Origin: Variovorax sp. Root411
GTDB lineage: Bacteria; Pseudomonadota; Gammaproteobacteria; Burkholderiales; Burkholderiaceae_C
Length of the DNA stretch: 64,000 bases
Direction: 5' to 3'
NCBI RefSeq assembly: GCF_001425205.1
Contig: NZ_LMDW01000016.1
Coordinates: 772,586-836,585 of the forward strand
How positions within the stretch are numbered: the first letter of the stretch is position 1; every line of letters starts with the position of its first letter. Position numbers and translations under genes: made by a program. This document shows, piece by piece, positions 35,343 through 44,288 of this stretch. The notes below the pieces were generated by a model, which saw nothing but the letters and a program-made list of their open reading frames with translations, ran no database searches and was not told the origin of the DNA.

Positions 35343-35370
35343 TTGACCGGGTATTTAGCCACGCTAGAAT
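35343..35370 (+). promoter_or_regulatory. Sigma-70-type promoter for the lytic transglycosylase gene
   Basis: TTGACC (35343-35348) and TAGAAT (35365-35370) are separated by 16 bases, and are preceded by an AT-rich, UP-like stretch that contrasts with the GC-rich surroundings. The predicted transcript start near 35377 leaves a leader of about 190 bases. Confidence 0.65.
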
Positions 35371-35570
35371 CCGCCCTGCTCCGACTGCCCCGATGCAGCA
35401 GAGCCTCCCTGAATCCGCTGCCGAATTCCCCCGGCTTGATCAGGTCGCCGCGCCCTCAACCCCCTTCACTCCATGCGCGGAGCCTGATTCGTACCAATCC
35501 AAGCGCCGTTGCCTTCATCCATCGCCTTCCATGGCGCTGCGACTCGGGTGCCGCACAGAAAGGAAGAGCG

Positions 35571-36422
35571 ATGAACAAGGCGTTCGATGCCACAGCCCGC
35601 GGGCTACGGACCTTCGTGTCCGACGTGGCAGACGGCTTTTTTGAAATCACCCACAACGGGTTTGCACTGGTCGGCCTGGCCATCGTGTTCGCGGCCCTCG
35701 CCCTCGTGGCGCGGCCCGATCTGCGCCAGACCGGCGAGGAGCAACTGATGGGCTGGCTGCAGTCGCGCAAGCCCGCGCCTGAAGTCACCGACCTCGAGCC
35801 GACCGCCATCGTGCGCACCACGGCCGCGAGCCCCGGCGACCTGCCCAAGCAGCAGGCAGCGGTGGCTTACTGGCTCAGCAAGAAGTACAGCGTCGCGGCC
35901 GAGCCGCTGAGTGTGCTGGTGTCCGAGGCGTACAGCATCGGCAAGCGCACCAAGCTCGACCCGACGCTGATCCTGGCCATCATGGCCGTGGAATCCAGTT
36001 TCAATCCCTTTGCCCAGAGCCATGTCGGCGCCCAGGGCCTGATGCAGGTCATGACCCGCGTGCACGGCGACAAGTACGAAAGCGCGGGCGGCACGCTCAC
36101 CGCGTTCGACCCGGTGACCAACATGCGCGTCGGCGTGAAAGTGCTGCAGGAATGCATCGCCCGCGCCGGCTCGCTCGAAGGGGGCCTGCGCTACTACGTG
36201 GGCGCGGCCAACCTGGAAGACGACGGCGGCTATGCCAGCAAGGTCATGGCCGAACACGAGCGCCTGCTGCAGGTCGCCAACGGCCGCGCACCCTCGGTAC
36301 TGCCACCCCGCACGACCGTCCGCGCGCAGCCGATCCCCGTGGTGACGCCGGCACCGGCACCGATCAAGTCCGAAGAAGGCACCGGACCCGCAAAGGTCGC
36401 CCTGCTTTCCGCCGTTTCCTGA
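35571..36422 (+). CDS. Membrane-anchored lytic transglycosylase (SLT domain)
   Basis: A 283-aa peptidoglycan-cleaving enzyme. A hydrophobic anchor lies at about residues 27-46 (FALVGLAIVFAALALVARP), and a linker to about 100 precedes a soluble lytic transglycosylase domain (about 115-235). The catalytic glutamate lies in IMAVESSFNPFAQS, followed by the family GAQGLMQVMTRVH and a later YYVGAANLEDDGGYASKV. The C-terminal 40 residues are Pro-rich. These enzymes cut the glycan strand to a 1,6-anhydro end. ATG at 35571 is preceded by AGGAAGAG; longer in-frame extensions lack any conserved sequence. Confidence 0.9.
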   Translation: MNKAFDATARGLRTFVSDVADGFFEITHNGFALVGLAIVFAALALVARPDLRQTGEEQLMGWLQSRKPAPEVTDLEPTAIVRTTAASPGDLPKQQAAVAYWLSKKYSVAAEPLSVLVSEAYSIGKRTKLDPTLILAIMAVESSFNPFAQSHVGAQGLMQVMTRVHGDKYESAGGTLTAFDPVTNMRVGVKVLQECIARAGSLEGGLRYYVGAANLEDDGGYASKVMAEHERLLQVANGRAPSVLPPRTTVRAQPIPVVTPAPAPIKSEEGTGPAKVALLSAVS

Positions 36423-36455
36423 GGCCAGGCCGGCCGGGTGTGAGCTACACTCGGC

Positions 36456-36571
36456 CCCGTACGCAACTGGCGATAGGCGCAGCATCCGAACAAGGTGCCA
36501 CGCGCTGACGTGGAATACCACTGGGAAGCGTACCGCCTGGCACCACAGGCGTTCAGCCGTTCGCCTGGGCA
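36456..36571 (+). ncRNA. ZTP (pfl) riboswitch upstream of glyA
   Basis: The region matches the ZTP/pfl aptamer. The outer helix pairs GTACGC (36459-36464) with GCGTAC (36528-36533), with the conserved AACTGGCG directly after the 5' strand. An inner helix CCACG/CGTGG (36498-36502/36509-36513) is followed by the conserved GGAATACCACTGGGAAGCG. A second helix CGCCTG/CAGGCG (36534-36539/36546-36551) leads to the hallmark 3' block CCGTTCGCCTGGGCA ending at 36571. ZTP riboswitches sense AICAR triphosphate and turn on one-carbon/10-formyl-THF genes. A CCTTGTT/AACAAGG hairpin (36574-36596) between the aptamer and the glyA ribosome site is the likely expression platform. Confidence 0.93.
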
Positions 36572-36618
36572 GCCCTTGTTTGGTTGAAGAACAAGGACCT
36601 CGTCTTCAAAGGACTGCC

Positions 36619-37863
36619 ATGTACCAACGCAATATCCTGGTCGAACAGACCGATCCCGAGATCTGGGCTGCGATTCAAGCCGAAAACGCGCGCCAGGAAC
36701 ACCACATCGAGCTGATCGCCAGCGAGAACTACGCTTCGCCGGCCGTCATGGCCGCTCAAGGCTCGCAGCTCACCAACAAATACGCCGAAGGCTACCCGGG
36801 CAAGCGCTACTACGGCGGCTGCGAGCACGTTGACGTGGCCGAGCAGTTGGCCATCGACCGCGTCAAGCAGATCTTCGGCGCCGATGCCGCCAACGTGCAG
36901 CCGCATTGCGGCGCTTCGGCAAACGAAGCCGTGATGCTCGCTTTCCTGAAGCCCGGCGACACCATCATGGGCATGAGCCTGGCCGAAGGCGGCCACCTGA
37001 CCCACGGCATGCCTCTCAACATGAGCGGCAAGTGGTTCAACGTCGTGAGCTACGGCCTGGACGCCAACGAAGCCATCGACTACGACGCAATGGAACGCAA
37101 GGCGCATGAGCACATGCCCAAGCTGATCATCGCTGGCGCCTCGGCCTATTCGCTGCGCATCGATTTCGAGCGCTTCGCCAAGGTGGCCAAGGACGTGGGC
37201 GCGATCTTCATGGTCGACATCGCCCACTACGCCGGCCTCGTGGCTGCGGGCGTGTACCCCAACCCGGTGCCGCACGCCGACGTCGTCACCTCCACCACCC
37301 ACAAGAGCCTGCGCGGCCCGCGCGGCGGCATCATCCTGATGAAGTCGCAGCACGAGAAGGCCATCAACAGCGCGATCTTCCCGGGCCTGCAAGGCGGCCC
37401 GCTGATGCACGTGATCGCCGCCAAGGCCGTCGCGTTCAAGGAAGCCATGGCGCCCGAGTTCAAGGCCTACCAGCAACAGGTGGTCAGAAACGCCCAGATC
37501 GTGGCCGACACCCTCACCGAGCGTGGCCTGCGCATCGTGAGCGGACGCACCGAAAGCCACGTGATGCTGGTCGACCTGCGCGCCAAGGGCATCACCGGCA
37601 AGGAAGCCGAAGCCGTGCTGGGCAGCGCCCACATGACGATCAACAAGAACGCGATCCCCAACGACCCGGAAAAGCCGATGGTCACCAGCGGCGTGCGCAT
37701 CGGCACCCCCGCCATGACCACCCGCGGCTTCAAGGACGAAGAAGCCCGCATCACCGCGAACCTGGTGGCCGACGTGCTCGAGAACCCGCGCGACACAGCG
37801 AACATCGACGCCGTCCGCGCCAAGGTGCACGCGCTGACGAGCCGCTTCCCCGTCTACCGCTGA
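36619..37863 (+). CDS. glyA: Serine hydroxymethyltransferase
   Basis: A 414-aa PLP enzyme converting serine and THF to glycine and 5,10-methylene-THF, the main one-carbon source. Conserved parts are NYASPAVMAAQGSQLTNKYAEG, GYPGKRYYGGCEHVD, the PLP lysine in VVTSTTHKSLRGPRGG, and VTSGVRIGTPAMTTRGF. The ATG at 36619 is preceded by AAAGGA 5 bases upstream. The gene lies directly downstream of a ZTP riboswitch, which fits: low folate one-carbon supply raises ZTP and would increase GlyA. nrdR follows after 21 bases. Confidence 0.97.
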   Translation: MYQRNILVEQTDPEIWAAIQAENARQEHHIELIASENYASPAVMAAQGSQLTNKYAEGYPGKRYYGGCEHVDVAEQLAIDRVKQIFGADAANVQPHCGASANEAVMLAFLKPGDTIMGMSLAEGGHLTHGMPLNMSGKWFNVVSYGLDANEAIDYDAMERKAHEHMPKLIIAGASAYSLRIDFERFAKVAKDVGAIFMVDIAHYAGLVAAGVYPNPVPHADVVTSTTHKSLRGPRGGIILMKSQHEKAINSAIFPGLQGGPLMHVIAAKAVAFKEAMAPEFKAYQQQVVRNAQIVADTLTERGLRIVSGRTESHVMLVDLRAKGITGKEAEAVLGSAHMTINKNAIPNDPEKPMVTSGVRIGTPAMTTRGFKDEEARITANLVADVLENPRDTANIDAVRAKVHALTSRFPVYR

Positions 37864-37884
37864 TCACCCGGAAGACCTGACCGC

Positions 37885-38328
37885 ATGAAATGCCCTTTTT
37901 GCGGTCATCTTGAAACGCAGGTCGTCGAGACCCGCGTTTCGGAAGACGCCGACTTCGTCCGCAGGCGCCGCCAGTGCAGCGCCTGCGACAAGCGCTTCAC
38001 CACCTACGAGCGGCCCGACGTCAACTTTCCGGTCGTGGTCAAGAAGGACGGCAGCCGCGCCGACTTCGACTCGACCAAGGTGCGCGCCTCGATGATGCTG
38101 GCACTGCGCAAGCGCCCCGTGAGCATCGAGCAGATCGACAACGCCCTGCTGCGCATCGAACAGAAGCTGCTGGCCAGCGGCCTGCGCGAAATCGACTCGA
38201 CCAAGGTTGGTGAACTCGTCATGCGCGAACTCAAGAAGCTCGACAAGGTCGCCTATGTGCGCTTTGCCTCGGTGTACCGCAGCTTCGAGGACGTGGACGA
38301 GTTCAGGCAACTGCTGCGGGACATCTGA
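37885..38328 (+). CDS. nrdR: Transcriptional repressor NrdR
   Basis: A 147-aa regulator of ribonucleotide reductase genes. The N-terminal zinc ribbon has two cysteine pairs, MKCPFCGH and RQCSACDKRF, followed by TTYERPDVNFPVVVKKDG. An ATP-cone domain (about residues 49-140) binds ATP/dATP and sets DNA binding. Length is typical. It is 21 bases after glyA, a common glyA-nrdR arrangement in betaproteobacteria, so the riboswitch may influence it too. It converges on pilE, with only 23 bases between. Confidence 0.97.
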   Translation: MKCPFCGHLETQVVETRVSEDADFVRRRRQCSACDKRFTTYERPDVNFPVVVKKDGSRADFDSTKVRASMMLALRKRPVSIEQIDNALLRIEQKLLASGLREIDSTKVGELVMRELKKLDKVAYVRFASVYRSFEDVDEFRQLLRDI

Positions 38329-38351
38329 GAAGCCCGAGCGCGGCGGCCGGC

Positions 38352-38813
38352 TCAGCGGTTCCAGCAAGCCTGCACCAGCGCATTCGAAGCGCTGGTCTGG
38401 CCCGCGGCCAGCTTGACGCCCTGCTGGTTCACCGTGAGCGTTCCGCACTCGTCGGAGGCCGATGTGCCCTGCGGCACGGCGCGCAGGGTGTAGGTGGTTG
38501 CATCCCTTGCCGCATAGCTGATGGCGTAGTTCGCCGTGCCGGATGATGGCGCCTGCTGCAGCCCGGCCGGCAGTGCAACGGTTGCAGGGGGATATTGCCC
38601 ATTGGCCGTCAGGTAGCGCTCGGTCCATTGCGCCGCCTGTAGCAGTTGCTGCTTGGCATCGGCCCGCTTGGCCCGCAGCACGTAGCGCGTGTAGCTCGGA
38701 TAAGCGATCGCGGCCAGGATGGCAATCACCGCCGTCACGATCATGAGTTCGACCAGCGTGAAGCCGCGCGGGCGAATCCGTGCCCGGGTCTGCGCTTCGA
38801 GGTATTTGTTCAT
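38352..38813 (-). CDS. pilE: Type IV pilin-like protein PilE (minor pilin)
   Basis: A 153-aa prepilin. After a charged leader, cleavage is expected at PRG-FTLVELMIVTAVIAILAAI, with the conserved Glu at mature position 5. The long hydrophobic helix continues to AIAYPSYTRYVLRAKRADAK. The C-terminal half is a globular head with two Cys (ECG and QACWNR) that probably form the pilin disulfide loop. Position at the end of the fimT-pilV-pilW-pilX-pilY1 order matches PilE of Pseudomonas, a minor pilin of the tip complex rather than the major fibre subunit. Confidence 0.93.
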   Translation of the reverse strand: MNKYLEAQTRARIRPRGFTLVELMIVTAVIAILAAIAYPSYTRYVLRAKRADAKQQLLQAAQWTERYLTANGQYPPATVALPAGLQQAPSSGTANYAISYAARDATTYTLRAVPQGTSASDECGTLTVNQQGVKLAAGQTSASNALVQACWNR

Positions 38814-38832
38814 GACGAGGGTCCGCTGCGTT

Positions 38833-41800
38833 TCAATTCGAGGAGATCAGGTTGCGCCAGCCGAAGCGGCGCACGGCTTGGGGCAGTTCGGTCTCGTTGC
38901 AGTCGCCAGCCGCATTGCAGATCACGTGCTTGCCTTTTTCCTCGGCGCTCTGCGGCCGAAAGACAATGTCGTCCCGACCTGAATGGTTCCGGAAGCCGAG
39001 ATAGCTGCCCAGCGCGCTGGTGGACCCGTTGTAGGCGATGCCGTCGGGGACGGCGCCGCTGAAGAAATCGATCACCATCGACCAGCCGTCGTCGCTGGTG
39101 CCCGGCGCGCAGTCGAACGAATTGCTGGCGGAGCCGGGGACGGTGCTCGAGAACAGGCCCGCGCTGCCGCTCAGCGCGTCGCCCGGATAGACGATGCGCT
39201 CCCCGGCGGTCCCCAGTTGCAGGTACCAGCCGCGCTTGCCGCCCGAGCCGCTGTAGCTCACGCTGTTGCTCGACGCGGTGCGGAATTCCACGTCGCCTTC
39301 TTTCACCGTGCCGGCGCCGATGGTCTGCGCCACCAGGTCGGTCAGCGCCGCGGTTCCCGTGCTGCCGTTGGCGCGGTCCCAGACGCCGTACAAGTATTGT
39401 TGGGCGGTGCTGCTTTCGTCGCCGGAGGCAAACAGCCGGCCGGTGCCGAACACCACCATGTAGCCGCCGCGCGGATGGTCGACAACCACGGGCGCGGCCG
39501 TGATCGGCTGCGTGGCGCCGGCGGCGAACAGCGGCGCATTGTCCAGGCTCGATGCGGTGGCGCCGGAGCCCAGGGTGGCCTTCCACTTGCTGCTGTCGGC
39601 AGGGCTCAGGTCGAACTTCCAGAGCTTGCCGAGCAGGTCGCCGGCATAGACGTAGTCGACCTTGCCGTCGCCGTTGCGGTCCACCACCTGCGGAGCGGAC
39701 AGCCCGTTACCGGTGCCGGCAACCTGCGTTGCGGGCGCGTAGATCTTCAGCACGGACTTGTCGCCGTCCAGATACTGGATCCACAGCACCGCCTTCTCGC
39801 TCGCGCTGTTGTAGCCGTTGCCCAGAATCAGGGCCCTGCGGCCGTTGTTGAGCGGTGCCACCTGCAGCGCGCGCCTGGAAAAAGAGTCGAGCGTGGGTTG
39901 CTGGAACTGGTGCCCGAGGTCGTCGTCGGCGAGCGCGGTCGTGTCGAGCACGGCCACGCGGGCGGCGTTGGTCTCGTCGATGTTCTCTGGCTTGGTGACA
40001 TCGAGCACGAAGTAGCCCTTGCCGCCTGCCCCCAGCGTGCCCACGAGGTAGGACCTCCACAGCGCCGCCTTCTCGGTATTGGTGGCCGTGGCGTTGGCAG
40101 TCGAACCCATGTAGATGTCGGCCACGAAGGGACTGCCATCGACGTAGTACCTGTGCGAGTAGGTGCTCTCGCTGAGCTTCTTGAGCTGGGGCGCCGCCGC
40201 CGTGCCGTAGAGGCCTTCGGGTACATAGGCGAACGCCTCCTCGCCGGTGCCGGCATTGAAGGCGTGCAGCATGCCGTCGTTGGCGCCGACGTAGACCATC
40301 GGCGCGCGGGCGATGGTCGAAGCGAACGTGGCGTAGCCGTCATGCGTGAAGCCGCTGCGGGGCTGCCCCGCGTACGTGACGCTGGAGCCGACGATGTCGC
40401 CCAGCACGTGGGTGCGCGTGCGCAAGCCCAGGCCGGTGCCCTCGTTGCTGCGGTCGCCGCGCAGGAAGTTGAGGACGCCCTGGCCGAGCGCGCTGCTCGC
40501 GGTGTCGGTGCTCCCCTGGAGCGCCGCCTTCTGCACGTCGCTCAGGCTGGTCCATCGGAACGGCACACCGGAACCGGTGGCCGCGGCATGGGTGGCCGCG
40601 GCCGCGGCGGTGCCCGAGAAGCTCAGCACCTTGCGATTGCTGTCGTACGCGCCTGCCGTTGCCATACGCATATCGAGCAGCTCGCGCGCCGACCACGCGG
40701 GCGTGGCGGCCAGCTTGCCGTTGCTGCCGAACCGCGTGGCCGTCAGCTTGCCCGACCAGTCGGCCGTGTCGTAGCCGGCCTGATAGACGGCCGTGGCGGT
40801 CGACGCCCTGGAACTGCTGGCCGAGATCGAGGTCAACGAGGTGCTGGTGTTGAGCAGGATTTGCGCCAGGATGGACCTGAAGGCATCACCGAGTGCCTGC
40901 GCGTTCGAGGCCGGCGTGAAGGTGCCGCGGCTGTTGAGCGCGGCATGCCAGAGGTCCATGCGCACGGCGGCGGCGTTGGACGACTTCTCATGCCAGTAGC
41001 CAGAGGCGCTGCCGGAGTTCCAGTTCATGAAGCCGTTGTAGCCGTCCGCCGTGGACGTGGTCGCCAAGGTGTTCGCCAACGGGTCGGACCAGCTCATCGA
41101 ACCATCAACCAAGCTTGTGTAGTCTCCGCTGTAGGTGGGCTGCGAGGCGTCGCCCGAGATGGCCGGCGCACCCGCCCAAGACGACGCAGCACCAAAGCCG
41201 ATGGTGTAGGTGGTCAGGTGCTGCCAGGTGGCGGGATCGTTCCTGGGGTTCCAGTACTCTGGGACCGTCGCCGCTCCTACAGTCGCATTGCCGGCCGCGG
41301 CAACGATCTTCTTGAGGTTGTTCGACACGCCTGGCTGCAGGTCGCTGGCCCAGTAGTGAAAGGCCATGTCGGCCAGCGTGGGCCGGTATTCCGCCGTCGG
41401 CCTCCAGTTGCCGTTGGCGTCCTTCGCCCAGTTGAAGCTGTCATTGACCGCGCCTGCGTCGTCCTTGTAGGGAGCGCGCGGCACGTAGGCCACAGCATCG
41501 GGCAAGGCGCGGCCCGTTCCATCCGCATTGCCGATGCCCGGCATGCTGAGCGCCGCCGGGTCCGGGTTGAGTCCGAACAGGTTGTAGTCGCCGTCTGTCA
41601 TGAAGATGTGGAAGGACCTGCGGCAACTCGACTGGGTGGCGCCCTCCACGCCCGGGTCATCCGAATAGGGATTGAACTGGCCTGTCGTCTTCATGTATTC
41701 GCCGGCGCGGGTCATCATGGCGTGCAAGGGTGTTCCGCCACCCGCCGCCAGGGCATCGACCCAGCTCATGAAATTGGCGCGGTGCCCGTCGTCCAGCGAA

Positions 41801-42219
41801 CGCACCAGGTTCGCATTGGCACGGCCATTGACGAGGCACCTGCCGGCCTGGTAGGTGCCGGCCGCGGTGTCGCCGAAGAAGCCGACGCAGCTGTTGTCCT
41901 TGTTGTTGTTCATCGCCTGCCAGGAGAGGCGGATCCTGTCGTTGGGGATGTTGGCCGCCGAGAAGTTGTTCCTGAGCGCCGTCTTCAGTGCTTCCATCCG
42001 AGTGGGTGTTCCGGCTGACGTCTCCTTCCCTTCCGACGCCCGCGACGACCATGCCATGCTGCCCGAGTTGTCGACCGACACGATCACGTTAGGCTCCGGC
42101 TCCTTGACCGCGGTGTTGCGCGGCGCCTGGGCCAGCGGATACTGCGCGGCGTGGCCGGCCGCCTGCGCCAGCACCAGGCCGCACAGCACGGCGTTCCTCG
42201 AAAACGTGTGGATGTTCAT
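38833..42219 (-). CDS. pilY1: Type IV pilus tip adhesin/assembly protein PilY1 (PilC family)
   Basis: A 1,128-aa secreted protein. A signal peptide covers about residues 1-24. A von Willebrand A-like domain begins with the MIDAS-type DNSGSM at residues 50-55 (VSVDNSGSMAWSS). The C-terminal half is the PilC/PilY1 beta-propeller: MVYVGANDGMLHAFNAGTGEE, YFVLDVTKPENI, and a calcium-binding loop DRNGDGKVDYVYAGDLLGKL. PilY1 sits at the pilus tip, governs extension/retraction balance and mediates adhesion or surface sensing. It lies between pilX and pilE in a complete minor-pilin operon. No frameshift was seen. Confidence 0.95.
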   Translation of the reverse strand: MNIHTFSRNAVLCGLVLAQAAGHAAQYPLAQAPRNTAVKEPEPNVIVSVDNSGSMAWSSRASEGKETSAGTPTRMEALKTALRNNFSAANIPNDRIRLSWQAMNNNKDNSCVGFFGDTAAGTYQAGRCLVNGRANANLVRSLDDGHRANFMSWVDALAAGGGTPLHAMMTRAGEYMKTTGQFNPYSDDPGVEGATQSSCRRSFHIFMTDGDYNLFGLNPDPAALSMPGIGNADGTGRALPDAVAYVPRAPYKDDAGAVNDSFNWAKDANGNWRPTAEYRPTLADMAFHYWASDLQPGVSNNLKKIVAAAGNATVGAATVPEYWNPRNDPATWQHLTTYTIGFGAASSWAGAPAISGDASQPTYSGDYTSLVDGSMSWSDPLANTLATTSTADGYNGFMNWNSGSASGYWHEKSSNAAAVRMDLWHAALNSRGTFTPASNAQALGDAFRSILAQILLNTSTSLTSISASSSRASTATAVYQAGYDTADWSGKLTATRFGSNGKLAATPAWSARELLDMRMATAGAYDSNRKVLSFSGTAAAAATHAAATGSGVPFRWTSLSDVQKAALQGSTDTASSALGQGVLNFLRGDRSNEGTGLGLRTRTHVLGDIVGSSVTYAGQPRSGFTHDGYATFASTIARAPMVYVGANDGMLHAFNAGTGEEAFAYVPEGLYGTAAAPQLKKLSESTYSHRYYVDGSPFVADIYMGSTANATATNTEKAALWRSYLVGTLGAGGKGYFVLDVTKPENIDETNAARVAVLDTTALADDDLGHQFQQPTLDSFSRRALQVAPLNNGRRALILGNGYNSASEKAVLWIQYLDGDKSVLKIYAPATQVAGTGNGLSAPQVVDRNGDGKVDYVYAGDLLGKLWKFDLSPADSSKWKATLGSGATASSLDNAPLFAAGATQPITAAPVVVDHPRGGYMVVFGTGRLFASGDESSTAQQYLYGVWDRANGSTGTAALTDLVAQTIGAGTVKEGDVEFRTASSNSVSYSGSGGKRGWYLQLGTAGERIVYPGDALSGSAGLFSSTVPGSASNSFDCAPGTSDDGWSMVIDFFSGAVPDGIAYNGSTSALGSYLGFRNHSGRDDIVFRPQSAEEKGKHVICNAAGDCNETELPQAVRRFGWRNLISSN

Positions 42220-42238
42220 CTCTCTTTTTTCGCCATGC

Positions 42239-42928
42239 TCAGTTCACCTTCCTGACCGCGTCCGGGTCGAAGGACACCTGCAACACGACCCGCGTCGTGC
42301 CGCCGGCCGTGCTCGCGGTGCGCGCGCCGGTGGAGAGCGCGGTAATCCGGTAGAGCGGCTCGCCGCTGCGCGGGCGGTCGATCACCTCGATCCAATACCT
42401 GGCGCTGGCCAGGGCGGGGCTGCCGGCGTCCGGCGCGCCCGTGAACTGGCCGTAGGCCGCGTGCAGGTTCGAATACGCGGCACGAGTCCAGAACTTGTAG
42501 GCCTCGCTGCCCGAAGCCGCACTCACGGAGTCGATCCCGGCGAAGTAGCAGATGCCCTGCCCGCAGCTGTTGGCGCCCTGGCCCACATAGGCAGTCACCC
42601 AGCCGGTGTCCCGATCGGGAAAGACGCGGCCATCCCCTGCCTTGCGGCAGGGCGACGCCGCGAGCGCAGAACACTTCACATAGGTTTGCGTCGTGGCGTC
42701 GAAGGCCAGTTGCCGGATGTCGCGCTCCGCATCCAGCAGCGCGGCTTCGGCGGCTTCGAAGGCACGCTGGTATTCGCGCTGGTTTCCCGCCATCGATTCG
42801 AGCAGTTGGGCCATCCGCGCGCCGCCCACCGCCAGCAGCGCCGAAAGCAGCAGCATGATGAGCACGATGAACAGCGAAAACCCGCGCTGTCCCGCAGATG
42901 CGCGAAGCCTTGAGGTGGTGGTGCTCAT
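42239..42928 (-). CDS. pilX: Type IV pilus assembly protein PilX
   Basis: A 229-aa minor-pilin-like protein. It begins MSTTTSRLRASAGQRGFSLF, with a prepilin-type cleavage expected after QRG and a hydrophobic helix FSLFIVLIMLLLSALLAVGG, but Val/Ile rather than Glu at mature position 5. This lack of Glu5 is usual for PilX. The body contains QREYQRAFEAAEAALLDAERDIRQLAF (split across residues 47-73) and four Cys. The ATG at 42928 overlaps the pilW stop (ATGA). PilX joins the initiation complex with PilV, PilW and FimU and connects to PilY1, which follows after 19 bases. Confidence 0.91.
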   Translation of the reverse strand: MSTTTSRLRASAGQRGFSLFIVLIMLLLSALLAVGGARMAQLLESMAGNQREYQRAFEAAEAALLDAERDIRQLAFDATTQTYVKCSALAASPCRKAGDGRVFPDRDTGWVTAYVGQGANSCGQGICYFAGIDSVSAASGSEAYKFWTRAAYSNLHAAYGQFTGAPDAGSPALASARYWIEVIDRPRSGEPLYRITALSTGARTASTAGGTTRVVLQVSFDPDAVRKVN

Positions 42929-43740
42929 AGATTCCGCAGTGCGAACACCGCCGTGTAGACGCGCCGCAGCCTGCCGTCGCTGCTGGCCTGCGACGAACCA
43001 TCGCAATCGACGTAGCTGCCGCCCGGGTTGCTCCTGGAAGTGCCTGCGAGCTGCAGGCACACGCGCACCGTGCGAACCTGATCGAAGCTCCCGACGTTCG
43101 TGGCCGTCACGTAGCGCACCACCCGTTCATTTCCCGCAGCACCGATGCCGTACATGACGTCGAAGCGCTCGACGCCGTCGACGATCGGCTGCGGCTTGTT
43201 GACGTTGCCGCTGCCCTCGCAACGCAAGGCACCGTTCACCACCGAGAACTCGCTGGTGATCAGGCGCACGTTCCCTGGATCTGCGGGACTGGCGGGCAAA
43301 TACCGTGCGCCCCTCGAGTTCTTGGCCTCCTGGCCGAGGCAGTCCTTGAAGTAGTCGGGGTTCGGCGCATAGCCGATCTTCAGCGTGTCGTTCACCGAAC
43401 CGCTGGCCGCCTCCTGCCCCTTGATCGCGAAGAAGGCCTGCCCACTCGCGAGGTTGGTGTCCGTGGCCGCGTCGACATTGAAGTAGTACCCCGGCCCCAT
43501 GGCATCGATCGGGAAGTAGCCGGCCTGCCGGATCTGCTGGCCCAGCAGCCTGAACGCCAGCGCCGACGATTGGTGCAGCGCGTTGACGTCTTCGCCCATC
43601 ATGGCGGTGCTGCGCGTGCCGAGCATGCTGGCCGTGGCGGCCAGCACCACCAGCATGCCGATGATCAGCGCAACGAGGATTTCGACCAGCGTGAACCCAG
43701 CCTGCCGCAGGCGAGTAGCGAGTGCCCTGTTGCTGTTCAT
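42925..43740 (-). CDS. pilW: Type IV pilus minor pilin PilW
   Basis: A 271-aa prepilin-like protein. Leader MNSNRALATRLRQAG is followed by FTLVEILVALIIGMLVVLAA with Glu5. The large C-terminal head includes SALAFRLLGQQIRQAGYFPI, QPIVDGVERFDVMYGIG and RRVYTAVFALRNL, all typical of PilW. Its ATG at 43740 overlaps the pilV stop by 4 bases, and its stop overlaps pilX, so pilV-pilW-pilX are translationally coupled. It is part of the tip priming complex. Confidence 0.93.
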   Translation of the reverse strand: MNSNRALATRLRQAGFTLVEILVALIIGMLVVLAATASMLGTRSTAMMGEDVNALHQSSALAFRLLGQQIRQAGYFPIDAMGPGYYFNVDAATDTNLASGQAFFAIKGQEAASGSVNDTLKIGYAPNPDYFKDCLGQEAKNSRGARYLPASPADPGNVRLITSEFSVVNGALRCEGSGNVNKPQPIVDGVERFDVMYGIGAAGNERVVRYVTATNVGSFDQVRTVRVCLQLAGTSRSNPGGSYVDCDGSSQASSDGRLRRVYTAVFALRNL

Positions 43741-44288
43741 GGCTGGGGCACCGCGACGATGACTTGCTGGCAGGCCTTGCCGGACGGACAGCTCCAATCG
43801 GGGTCTGGCGCGATCAGGTCGACGGCGGCAGGCTCGTTCCAGGCGATGTGGATGAACAGCAGGCCGCCGGCGGTCGAGTTGCCCTCCACGTTGGCCAGCC
43901 CGCCGGGCAGCGCGCTCGCCACCCGGCGTTTCCAGTTCCACAGATCGTCGGCCGCAAGCTCGGTAGCGCTGCAGTTGGCCCGGCTCCCCGCGCACGATGG
44001 ATCGGGCGCCGTGGTGCTCGCCGCCGACCAGTCGGCCACATAGGGACTGTCGGTTGCGGCGCCCGTCACGAGGTTGGCGCGGATGCGATCGGCCATGTCG
44101 CCGGCCAGTTGCGCGGCGATGTTCTGGTTGCTCGCGCCCACGCTGTCGGAGAGCACGCGCAGCTGGAAGCCGGCCAGCGCGAGCAGGCCGAACGAGAGCA
44201 CGAGGATGGCCACCAGGGCCTCGATCATCGAGAAGCCCGCTTGCTTCCTGCTCATCTTGCGCGGCGCGCGAATCGGAACACTCAGCAC
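43737..44288 (-). CDS. pilV: Type IV pilus modification/minor pilin PilV
   Basis: A protein of about 183 aa with a prepilin N-terminus KQAG-FSMIEALVAILVLSFGL, Glu5 present. The head has QNIAAQLAGDMADRIRANLV and a cysteine-containing C-terminus SCPSGKACQQVIVAVP, as in PilV. The start is debatable. GTG at 44288 has a strong GGGGAG site 6 bases upstream and overlaps the preceding pseudopilin stop; ATG at 44255 gives a shorter leader (MSRKQAG) without a clear site. I prefer the GTG because of the ribosome site and coupling. Overlaps pilW by 4 bases. Confidence 0.88.
   Translation of the reverse strand: MLSVPIRAPRKMSRKQAGFSMIEALVAILVLSFGLLALAGFQLRVLSDSVGASNQNIAAQLAGDMADRIRANLVTGAATDSPYVADWSAASTTAPDPSCAGSRANCSATELAADDLWNWKRRVASALPGGLANVEGNSTAGGLLFIHIAWNEPAAVDLIAPDPDWSCPSGKACQQVIVAVPQP

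Larger units (their letters stand above)
34971..35570. other. 600-bp divergent intergenic region, DUF748 / lytic transglycosylase
   Basis: No gene is supported here. It contains, from left to right: the DUF748 leader with a strong hairpin (35016-35051); about 200 bp without obvious signals; an AT-rich patch (35300-35342) with a perfect AAGAAA-CAA-TTTCTT palindrome; a sigma-70-type promoter (35343-35370); and a leader of about 190 bases for the transglycosylase gene, in which I see no conserved RNA. Confidence 0.7.
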
